64,000 bases of DNA from Corticium candelabrum (lineage: Eukaryota; Porifera; Homoscleromorpha; Homosclerophorida; Plakinidae): positions 6,816,968 to 6,880,967 of the forward strand of contig NC_085091.1 in NCBI RefSeq assembly GCF_963422355.1, read 5' to 3'. Made by a program: the position numbers and the translations under genes. Position 1 is the first letter of the stretch; each line of letters begins with the position of its first letter. The notes under the pieces were generated by a model that worked only from the letters and a program-made list of their open reading frames with translations, had not been told where the DNA came from and did no database searches. This document shows positions 13,601 through 21,406 of this stretch, piece by piece.

Positions 13601-15430
13601 TGAGCAGGGCATGTCCTCTCCCATCGTTCAAAGGTAAAAGGCATTGTAGCACCCTAGCTTCGAAGTAGCATATCCCATATCCCTCAGTAGACATAGGTTG
13701 TCAGTCCACAAGTCCAGAGCAACGAGGCCCTTCTTCTGGCGCAGCCAGTAAGGTAGAGCTCCTGTACCCATTAGAGCCTCTCGTGTCTGGATGGATGGAC
13801 AGTTGGACTTGGATAAATCGTACAAAGACACACTTGGTGTTGGCACGAGCTTTGTTGTCTTGGTGCGTCGGACATCTTCTTGTTTCGATATCCAGTAGTG
13901 GGCTTGTTGTAGACGATTCATTTTAGTGCTAAAGGACACATCTTTGCTAAATAGCATCACTTTACCATCTTCCAGGTGTCGAATTCGATAGGTGTAAGAG
14001 TGTCTTAGATAGAATTACGTCTGAGCGTGAGGTGTCAACTTCTCTATCATTCTTTCTGTAAGACTACCGTCCACACCACGGAAGGATTTGAAGGTCAACG
14101 CTATACGGCCTTTGGTCAGTTGTTCTCGTTACCATCTAGCTCGTTCAAGATGACGGCACCTTTCTTTGCGATGTGTGATGCTAGGCGTATGTGTTCTATT
14201 TTTTGCGGTACGTCCTTCTATGACAGATAAGCGGTATCGGGATTTTGCATATCTTGACTAACGTTTTGGGCTTGCACTAAGGTATCGACGACTTCGTAAT
14301 ATTTTTGCAATTTGACTTGAACTGCGTAGGGTTGTCGACGACTTCGCATAGTGCCGAATATCGCCAGGTTTGACAGGCGCGTTGAATTTGTCATAGGTAC
14401 CATCTCCAAGTCTCAAATTTGCTTAGGAGATGATTTGTCTAATTTTGCTTTGCGTAAACAAGAGACTCTCTCGAGCCTGATGGTTTTTGCCTGCTTTCGC
14501 AGATCTTTGATTGTTGTAGAACAACGGGTTTGGAGGGCGACCCTCCGATCGCATTGAGTTGCTGAGTCATATTACACACATACTATGGTAGATTGTTTAT
14601 CTAATAGGGCACAATTTCTTAGAACACCAATAGCACTCTAATAGGCAATTCACACTACAAAAATTCTGTGGAGTATATACTAGAGATATCGATGTTATTT
14701 GTCTTATAGGGCGCAACTCTTCACATAGGGTACGAAGTGGGTGTACGACCGAATGGGTTGTACGAGTTCCAGTAGTACATCTGGGTATTAAATGATATCA
14801 CCTGACTCTTCCCACATTTCGGTTTTAGGTTTGCAAAGCTTTCCCGAAGCTTGTCTTGCTCAAGTACATATAGAAAGTGATGAGTACAACGAAGTCGAGC
14901 TGTTTTTTTACAAGACTATGGGACGATTCTTATTCAAAATCATTGCAGTTGAGCGAGTTCAGAGTGGCCGTCTCTGGTTCAATTATCAACTTGCAAAAGA
15001 AAGAATGAAAATAAAGAACGAAGATGAAGAAGTCAACGAGAAACTCTTGTTTCACGGCACAAGGCAAACAGAACCTTCGCAAATTTACAAAAGCTGCAAC
15101 GGATTTGATGTAGTCTACGCTCGTCAAGGATTGTGGGGTAAAGCAATCTATTTTGCTGAAAATGCTTTATATTCAAAGGACTACTCTTATATAATACCGC
15201 ACTCTTACAACTGCAGACAGATGTTTCTAGCAAAGGTCTTAACTGGTGTTTGTTGCGACAATGCTCCGACGGATGTGGATCGAAGACGAACGAAGCCCGA
15301 GGTTGATGGCAAAATGTATGATTCGTTAAGTGGCATGGCAAATGGGTCAAGAGTTTATGCCGTATTCGACAACTTGCATTCATACCCGTACTATTTGATT
15401 ACATACTCTTCTACTGTACCTGGTCTTTGA
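1683..15430 (+). CDS. Gene 1: coiled coil-WWE-ADP-ribosyltransferase with a 12.4 kb intron
   Basis: Three exons join in frame. The coiled-coil exon runs from about 1683 to 2166 (repeats such as ENEELQSQL). The WWE exon is 2229-2456 (HWLWEDGLHCW near its start). The PARP-type catalytic exon is 14829-15430, with LLFHGT, then GLWGKAIYFAEN, and YPYYLITY near the end. Donors A|GTAAAA and G|GTAAGA and acceptors TTAG| give phase 1 at both junctions, as in genes 2-4. His and Tyr of the ART triad are present. The position of the PARP1 catalytic Glu appears to be Tyr, so mono-ADP-ribosylation or altered chemistry is likely. The last intron (2457-14828) contains a whole decayed Polinton. The first exon start is uncertain; an upstream GTPase exon may lie outside the window. 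The downstream ART frame alone could also start at an internal Met. Confidence 0.75.
2560..2719. repeat. Short palindromic repeat at the left Polinton end
   Basis: The segment begins AGTAGTATATCTGGGATTA and ends with its reverse complement (about 48 matching bases at each side). It looks like a small inverted-repeat element, or a duplicated terminus of the surrounding Polinton. A third copy of the same end lies at 14772-14818. Confidence 0.6.
2664..2800 (+). repeat. Left inverted repeat of the Polinton
   Basis: Pairs with 14690-14822. The best block covers the region reading TACTACTGGAACTCGTACAA followed by CCCATTCGGTCG. Similarity fades inward, near ATTAGAG, and outward, near ACATTTTCG. Confidence 0.8.
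2817..3011 (+). pseudogene. Unidentified Polinton coding remnant
   Basis: A 64-residue frame with protein-like composition (LVRCINRVVDYVASRKIIQG) that ends at a stop shortly before further broken frames. I recognise no domain. Its place just inside the left inverted repeat suggests a Polinton structural or accessory gene. It could be chance. Confidence 0.3.
3240..3874 (+). pseudogene. Unidentified broken coding region of the Polinton
   Basis: Several short plus-strand frames, the longest at 3674-3874 (66 residues), read like protein sequence interrupted by stops. No motif is recognisable. They lie between the left inverted repeat and the ankyrin-like repeats. Confidence 0.25.
3876..4640 (+). 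pseudogene. Ankyrin-like repeat gene remnant of the Polinton
   Basis: About seven repeats of roughly 33 codons follow one another in shifting plus-strand frames. The consensus is close to D-x-AM-x-x-AA-x-x-G-x-x-x-IV-x-L-x-x-x-x-G; examples are DLAMAWAADSGRENIM and DKSMLFAASGSRESI. This is an ankyrin-like array of the sort common in large DNA viruses and some virus-like transposons. There are several stops and shifts, so it is a relic. Its function is unknown; such proteins usually mediate protein-protein contact. Confidence 0.6.
4767..5120 (-). CDS. Helical-repeat protein of the Polinton, 117 aa
   Basis: An open minus-strand frame of 117 codons containing three related units of about 33 residues, each with ALRVL or ALCVL (IALRVLNPLTKELTYLLQ, YALRVLASEMLKSVIEL, LALCVLR). 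The pattern fits an alpha-helical solenoid related to the neighbouring ankyrin-like array, but read from the opposite strand. It may be a fragment of a longer gene. No enzyme motif is visible. Confidence 0.4.
   Translation of the reverse strand: MFFLRTQHFHITVHIAMEVIEFFYICTKNHISAVAFDIALRVLNPLTKELTYLLQICDQERISTALNYALRVLASEMLKSVIELHESERIGDEAIYLALCVLRPAYVRKCRINPSRK
5306..5488 (+). CDS. Unidentified short frame, 60 aa
   Basis: A 60-codon frame inside the Polinton with a Lys-rich C-terminus (YNIKYQLKKQLE). It has no recognisable domain and may be a chance frame or the end of a decayed gene. From 5121 to 5700 nothing else is supported. Confidence 0.2.
   Translation: MIPYLMKVGAVKLLIMYEGEYVCVRCCSIYGVKNPRAEPITSYLQRSKYNIKYQLKKQLE
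5712..6600 (-). pseudogene. Polinton integrase with chromodomain, inactivated
   Basis: Read downward from about 6600, the broken frames give the retroviral-type integrase core in order. The first Asp is in WSADLVDIQYF, the second in VDDGGEFCNG, and the Glu in VVERFNRTLK. At the C-terminus (near 5715-5790) is a chromodomain with VLVKWKGYSDTLKSWV. This order is typical of Polinton integrases, which insert the linear element and leave short target duplications. Several stops (for example before KYFSANN and in the linker) and frameshifts rule out a working protein. A Ginger or gypsy origin is less likely because of the chromodomain type and the neighbouring polymerase. Confidence 0.85.
6623..6850 (+). 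CDS. Unidentified frame, 75 aa, in the Polinton
   Basis: An open plus-strand frame of 75 codons (FRLHYQIPFEQWPDKWYIKY at its start) next to the left end of the nested transposon. I do not recognise it. It could be the broken end of a Polinton gene interrupted by the nested insertion. Confidence 0.3.
   Translation: MCPPDANLFRLHYQIPFEQWPDKWYIKYTSTQLAKLCKTYFGHHIFTTMILLARIIEVKKKNRNLIVVKEATGSK
7145..12102 (-). pseudogene. Large transposase-like protein with FEN/PIN-like and CXC domains, broken
   Basis: Start at 12102. Domains in order: Cys/His clusters (CLCHCHED, RRCYQTYTN, CIFCQTTKKK, RSCYSTYTHK); WDNNDILEETLSG (near 10490); VVVLDQAIYAKA and IGGFHIASNF (near 9890-9980); HEEADTR (near 8020), SPDTDVAVL (near 7940) and FTGCDTTSAF (near 7770), resembling an XPG/FEN-like PIN nuclease; and a tesmin-like CXC domain (SCHCTKGCLTQRCSCKSNQ) at the end. 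Spaced acidic residues in the middle suggest an RNase H-like fold, but this is inference. In-frame stops occur at 10306, 8443 and 7456, and frame changes near 10090, 9125 and 7400, so this copy is inactive though only lightly decayed. I know similar multicopy proteins from cnidarian and sponge genomes but no established family name. Confidence 0.75.
12180..12196. promoter_or_regulatory. Possible RFX-type palindrome upstream of the nested gene
   Basis: GTTACCCCGGTAAC lies about 80 bases upstream of the presumed start codon at 12102. It resembles the X-box bound by RFX factors (GTTRCC-N1-2-GGYAAC). A related TTACCATGGCAAC lies near the other end of the element (6881-6893). The regulatory role is speculative. 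Confidence 0.3.
12440..14560 (-). pseudogene. Polinton family B DNA polymerase, inactivated
   Basis: The polymerase reads downward through several frames. In order: an ALYLW-like block (CYNAFYL then TGA then TMGEDMPC, near 13620-13650), FGFAEVDIRVPPHLRDKF (near 13470-13525), LGTMSVNHILLNVPMLRWY (near 13310-13360), QLANLRMLEFYYDFLDKY, and the catalytic C motif MDTDSMYMAL at 12832-12846. It ends with a Cys-rich CPVCGKNK segment near 12445. This order fits the protein-primed-type PolB of Polintons and adintoviruses. A TAG (12847-12849) lies directly before the C motif, and more stops and shifts occur upstream. The exonuclease half (above about 13700) is poorly recognisable. Confidence 0.85.
14690..14822 (-). 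repeat. Right inverted repeat of the Polinton
   Basis: Reverse-complement match to 2664-2800. It ends only a few bases before the splice acceptor (TTTTAG|G at 14828/14829) of the ART exon of gene 1, so the polypyrimidine stretch of that acceptor may be partly element-derived. Confidence 0.8.
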
Positions 15431-16850
15431 AACTCACCGAGACAGCGAGCTAAACCAGTGTTTTTACGTGAAATATTTGTGCAGTATTTGTAGTGCTTTT
15501 GCATTTGCTAAATTTCTAATGCAAAGATTTCTGTGTGTGAAGCTGATGCCTATATGAATGATTTTAGATTTAAAGTTTGATTTCTTTATTAACATCTAAT
15601 ATTATTGATCAGGGTGTTTAGTTAATTAATTAATGAAATATGACGACACTGTCTGTTTGTAACATCAATCATAAACAAATGCATTTAATTCTTGTAATAA
15701 TAAGTAATTTTAAGCACCTTTTAAGCCACGTATTTGAACCACGTGTGCCTACTTCAGTCTGCCTTGAGCAACTGTGAGTGCAACATCCGTTAACACACAC
15801 TGGTAACCGTGACTCTTTTTGTTATAACTCTCTTGCTTTCCGTGCTGGAAGCAAGGTTTATGCGCGTTTGACGGCACAAATCAGCCCAAGTAGAAAGATA
15901 TTCGACGGATTCGTTCGACCATGCCTACGTACGCATTAATCATTGATGGATTAACGTTGCCACAGGTCGTAACTCTAAACATTTCGTGTCAAGCAGAAAA
16001 CGTGCTAGCCTATACCCTGCACGGTTAGAGCCTTAATTTGCAGGCCGTGTGGACAGTAGTCTCTTTCAGAATTCTCCTAGGGTTAACTACAGTAAGCTGT
16101 ACTCAGCTGGAACTTGAGAAGTCTGACTAGTTACGTTCTACCTGTCAGATTCGCTTGTGGGCGTTCCTTTAACACACGCTAACTTTCTACATCGAACAGA
16201 TTTGTGGTCGCTACTTACCGAAAACGGCTGAATAACTTAAGATAAATCATTTTTAACGACTCATCATGTCTCATACAGACAATAAAGAAAGAAGTCGTGG
16301 AACCACTGATGTTTCAGGTGCCGTCCACATTTACACGTCAATTCACAACAATTCACACCAATCATTGTTTATAGCAGCACAGAAAGTTCAAACAAAGAAA
16401 ACAAGGTTTAAAGAAGACCACATAATATGCCTATAGAAGTGGCTTTAACGCACGTTAAATTACATTGGTCGTCGCGCATGCTCAGTTAATGCAGGCAACG
16501 TTTTAGCTAAAGAACTGTTTGACAGACTGTTCGAGTTAGAGCTGTATACATCATGACTAGATAAATACTGAGCATTGTGTTTGCAACTTTGCTGCTCGAA
16601 AAATTGCAGCACGTCTAATTAGATGAGAAAATAACGTAATGTGGTTTGAGTTAGTAATTTGATCAACAGCAGATCAGAACGTTACCTCGCCGTTACAAAA
16701 ACTTTTGCTGTTACTTTTAGAGTACGTCGACTCTTGAGTTCTCTGTCGCCAATCTACGTCGTAATCGTCACGCCTACAGGCACTTCCCCTCGAGTTATTT
16801 TTGGTTGATATTAATACGCCAACCAGGAAAAGACAAGAGTAATACTAAAA
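15431..16850. other. Intergenic region between genes 1 and 2
   Basis: AT-rich DNA without open frames of note. It must hold the 3' end of gene 1 and the promoter of gene 2, but I see no clear polyadenylation or TATA signal that can be assigned with confidence. No repeat was recognised. Confidence 0.5.
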
Positions 16851-19800
16851 TTGTTTCTTTACGTGGTACTCTGCGTGGTCGCCATTATGTCTGCAATATT
16901 CTGGGCCGCAAAGTTTTGCTCCTTAGCAGTAGGAAGGGTTCGAGTCGAGGCCACGGCTTTGCTGATCTCGTCACGTGAAGACGTCCAAGACGACGCGAGC
17001 TCGATTCTAGACGTCGACGAATTTCCTGCGACCGAAGGCCACTATATTTACATAGAAAATTTGGTCATCAAGGGATTGACGGACTTGCAGTGTCGGGAGG
17101 AGAAGGAATACAAACTTGTGTCTATTTTTGGACCGGCAAGGCAGGAAAGTCGTTTCTGCTCAATCAACCATGAGGATCACGACTCTTTGCAGAGCAAGAC
17201 GAAATTATGTCACCCGGGACGCAAGGAATAAACTTAGAATTTCCTTTTTACATTGACGATCTACCGCTAGGCAAACGCTCGAGGAGATCGTAGTCCGAGT
17301 CACGTGATTTCCTGGTTGTCTTTGTTGATACGGAAGGTCTCGGGAAGGATCGCGGTGTGGCTTATGATGCTCGAGTGGTGGCGTCGCTTGTCAGTCTGAG
17401 CCGAGTGGCCATTTTCAACTGGCTCGGAGGCGTCCAGAAGGATGCCATCATTCAACAGCTTGGGTTACTTCTTAGGAAATTTACGGCAATGATGCGGAAT
17501 GAAGAGAGGCAACACGGACGTCTTGGTTACCTTCATGTTGTTCTAAGAGACATCAATGTGACGTCAGCGGAAGATCACGTGGTGCTGGGTGAACGGTTTC
17601 TTCTGCCTGAGTTGGAAGACGACGACTGCGCAGCGCAGGAGAGAAATCGTATATACAAAGAATAATCAACCAGTTGTTTAGTGGAGTCAACGTTTGGTGT
17701 ATGACCAGACCGAGGGAGCAGAGAGGCGACGTCCTGGATGGAAAGTCGGATGTTTTCAAAAGACAAGTTGACAAACTTCGAGCAGCAATAGTAATGCAAT
17801 TGTCGCAGAAATCTGAGCCCATCTCTTGCGGAGAAGTTGGCGAGATGCTGTCTCGGTGTCTGAGAGATTCTTCTCTCTCTCCTCAATCTTCATCTCCTTG
17901 GTCTGCCCATCAGAAAGTGGCGGCTAAAGACGCAATCATTACGTTTCAAGATCACCTTCTAGAATTCTCTCGGAATCTCAGAGACAGATTTCCGATAACA
18001 GAGTTGCAATTGAAGGAAGAGTTTTCATCAGAAGCTGAGAGGCTGAGCGTCTTACTAAATGATTCGATTTCTATGATTGCTGACGACGACTTCACGACGT
18101 CAGTAAACGAAACAGCCGTTAAGCTTTTGGAGAGTCAACAGCATCAAGCTCTTTCGAGCAATCGCACGTTTTCGATGGAGTAGATTCAGAGCGAGCTGTT
18201 GGAAGCTAAAGATCGAGTAGTTTGTTGAGTGTCTGAACAGTTCCAGACGGGCAGCTCCCACGTTGACCTTGACGACAGTGTTGCATCAGAAGAAGATCTC
18301 ATCACACAGAATTGTTCGTGGATTGAGAACAAAACACATCCCGAGTGAGAACGGAACTAGAGAAATTCGGTACGACTTGTATAAACGAGTTCCATTCCAC
18401 AATCACAAAGACATCAGAAGGTAATATCTGTGCAAGGCGTTTTTTGTATATATCTGAGTACTCACACGCAATTGTTTAGATTTACTGCAGCAGAAAGACT
18501 CCGAAGCGGTCGCTCAGCGTCAAGCAGCAGTAGAGAGAGCTAGAATGTTGTCGCAAGAGAGAGAAGAAAATCAAATTAAACTAAAACTAGAGGAGCAAAA
18601 GTGGGTTGATAAGTACAAGAAGCCAAAAAATGAGAAGCAATAGTGGCAGGCTTGGTATACCGAGCAGGTGGAAAAAATATAGAACACAAACGTTTACTTA
18701 GTGAGCTGAAAGAGGAACTGGCCATATCCGAGAACAAGGTAATTGTTCTCACAAGAGAGAAAGAATGCTGAGTTAGAGTCTCAACTTGACCATGCAGCTC
18801 AAGAAATCGAGCGTCTTACGCAACTTTGTGAAGGCGATTAAAGAGAACTTCAGGCTTTTATGAAGAACCTAGAACGTCTTCAAGAAGAAAAGGACAGTCT
18901 CAATGAAACCTGCAATAGACTAAAGGAAATGCTCGTTGCGAAGGAACAGCGTGCTGAAGCCGACATAGCATATTTGGAACTGCGTTTCAAAAACGAGCAG
19001 GAAATGAATAGGGTAAGTGAAGAAAAGTTACAACGACACATTAGAACTCTTCATGAAATGCGTGATGGGGACAAAAGGTCATTGAACGAAAAGATCAGAG
19101 TAAATAAAATAAATCTTTTAGAATCGAACCGTAAATGTAGAACACTTGAAGCGTCACTGGAACGAGAGAAAAATGAGAGAAAAGCTGATTTAGAAACACA
19201 ATGTATGGAAGTCAGAGACTTAAAGCAAGATCATGCACAAGACAAACGTCAGATGTTGTCTGAGATGGAGGCAAAGAAACAAGAATTGGCAAGATTACAG
19301 AAGAGTATGGAATACTTATATGATGAATCCCGTATGCAAAAAGGTGTAAACGACGGACTGCTGAGACAAACTCAAGAGTAGGAGATTAAAATCGTTACCA
19401 TAAAGGGACAGCTGAGTAGTAAGATATCAATGTCTAAAGACACGTCCGTTTTCGTTATTATTAAATGACTATTTATATATTAGAGAGTCACATGGCCTGT
19501 TGGCAGTGGCAAGACGACCGTCAACAATTGCAAAGTTACAATGACTTTACGGCAGTTCAATTGGAAACGGTTTACACAGAACGAACGGGAACAGTCATAC
19601 TTTCCGTCGGCCAAAATTGGCATTACGAATTTGATCTGCGAGTAATCGCCAATTTGACACAAACGAATCTAGGCATAGGCAAAGTGAGAGAAATGAAGAG
19701 AGAAGAGCTGTCTCTTACAGGTGTGTGTGTGCGTGTCTGTGTGTGTGTGTGCGCGCGCGCGCGTGTGTGCGTGTGTGCGTTTGCGTGCGTGAGTGTGTGC

Positions 19801-20514
19801 ATGTACGTATATACATAAATTTCTGATAATAATATAATATATATACATATATATGTCTAATGTTACTTCAAATATACTACCTAGACTACCCGGATTCTTA
19901 GAAAACACAAAGCGACGATTTTCATCTCTCTCCAGTCGTCATAAACACCGACGAGTACCGACATATAGAAGAACGGTTCGAAGCAAGCATGACAAGCCAC
20001 AAAGTCAGACGAATCGAGCAAATTCAACGTTGCTATCTCTAACACGAGTACCAAATCGCAAGAGAAAGAACGAAAATTAAGAATAAAAGCGAAGTCAACG
20101 AGAAGCTACTCTTTCACGGCACAAGACCGAAAAATCCGTCGCATATTTACAAAAGTACTAACGAATTTGATGTCCAGTACGCTCGTCACGGCAAGTGGGG
20201 CAAAACGATCGAGAAGGCGTCGTATTCACACACCTACTCGTATGCTATGGAAGCCAATGACAACTGCAGACAAATGTCTAGAGCGACCGTTTTGACGGGC
20301 GCTTGTTTCGACGACGCACTGACGAATTGGTTGCGAACGCGGCCCAACTTCCGAAGCGATCGTGTTGAAAACGCTCAGGAAAATGGGATGTGTGTCAATA
20401 TAAGTATGATTCGTTGAGTGGAGTGACGGCTTGATCGAGAATTTACGTCTTATTTGATAAATTGCATACGTATCCATCGTATTTGATTACATACTCTTCG
20501 ATAGCTGTTTGAGG
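16851..20514 (+). pseudogene. Gene 2: GTPase-coiled coil-WWE-ADP-ribosyltransferase pseudogene
   Basis: The GTPase exon (16851-18420) has an N-terminal hydrophobic segment, an IFGPARQ P-loop start, FVDTEGLGKD (G3) and LHVVLRDIN (RD motif). One base is missing in the P-loop (about 17142), so GKSFLL is read out of frame, and another shift lies near 17657. The coiled-coil exon (18480-19418) also has stops. The WWE exon (19484-19720) is intact, with CWQWQDDRQQ near its start and the same 237-base length as in gene 3. The ART exon (19885-20514) has TAG (at SDS-stop-KTQ), TAA (at CYL-stop-HEY) and later shifts, but still shows LLFHGT and GKWGKT. Exon order and intron phases match gene 3, so it is a tandem paralogue that lost function by small mutations. 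Confidence 0.85.
19721..19803 (+). repeat. GT-rich microsatellite at a splice donor
   Basis: The donor of the WWE exon of gene 2 (CTTACAG|GTGTGTG) opens directly into a GT/GC-alternating tract, giving many candidate GT donors in a row. In paralogues the same donor is GTAGGA, GTAAGA or GTAAAA. Confidence 0.85.
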
Positions 20515-20929
20515 TGGAAATCAATGTGACATGCGGCTATGCACGCGCTTGTACTACCAGAGAGTAGTTATATCTACATCTATATATATAAAGGAGAGGT
20601 GTCTGTCTGTCTGTCTGTCTGTCTGTGTGCCCGTAAGTACGAGCGTCTCTCGAAGACGGCGAGTCCGATCTCGGCCGAATTTTGCTCGCGCACGCCGAAT
20701 TCATTCAGGTCGAAAGTCAGACCGCGGTCGTCTTCCTGACTTCTCCCACGACGACGCCGTTTCCCGCCGATCGCGCTCGCTTCCGCTCGCGCGCGAATAT
20801 CTCCGGAACAGCGCATCGTGTCTCCACCGAATTTAGACTGCCCGTTCCCGACGTCGGACGGTACGCGCCGAGCGTGTCGTCTATTGCCGGCGACGTCGGG
20901 AAAAGGAAGATATTCTTGCTGATATCCGG

Positions 20930-21130
20930 TGTAGTAGGAAATCCGTCCCGGCAGAAAATCTGTCCCGGCCGAGACGGATTTCCTAGGAAATTGGTCTCGG
21001 AGCTAGGAAATCCGTCACGCCCTGCATGTTCTAGGAAATCGGTATCGGGCGGGACAGATTTCCTAGGAAATCGGTCTCGGAGCTAGGAAACGCAGCTCAC
21101 TCTGAATGTTCTAGGAAAACCCAGAACGGC
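20930..21130 (+). repeat. Left terminal and subterminal repeats of the Ginger element
   Basis: The terminal inverted repeat is followed by at least five copies, in both orientations, of an AGGAAATCNGTC/CGG motif up to about 21115. These are probable transposase-binding sites. Confidence 0.8.
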
Positions 21131-21406
21131 CGGTGTTTCGGTATTGAAAATGCCTCCATGCAGCAGGGAATTTACTAATGGGCCTAAATCATGATATATT
21201 TAACCACGTTTCTAGGGAACATAACACAGCATTCCAGGTTTCTCATTTGTACTGCAGCCTCCCACTATACGTATGTATACGTACAGCACAGTTTAAACAA
21301 AGTTCTAGGCTCATCATACACACAATGCAAACAGTAATGCACGTTGAACGCAAACACGAACTATATACATGTGTATAGTGTCAGCTAGTGTATGCATGCA
21401 GAATTT

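Larger units (their letters stand above)
2664..14822. mobile_element. Decayed Polinton/Maverick inserted in the intron of gene 1
   Basis: The ends are inverted repeats: about 2664-2800 matches the reverse complement of 14690-14822, including a 20-base identical core (GGAACTCGTACAACCCATTC). Inside are the Polinton hallmarks: a minus-strand retroviral-type integrase with C-terminal chromodomain (5712-6600), a minus-strand family B DNA polymerase (12440-14560), and ankyrin-like repeat reading frames. Nearly every frame has stops and shifts, so the element is old. Capsid, ATPase and maturation protease genes were not recognised. A second transposon (6854-12352) sits between integrase and polymerase. 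Polintons are normally 15-20 kb. Without the insertion this copy is about 6.7 kb, so much has been lost. Confidence 0.85.

Noticed and set aside
15900..16850. Extra exon of gene 1 or gene 2 in the spacer
   Set aside because: No frame with matching phase, motif or splice sites was found.
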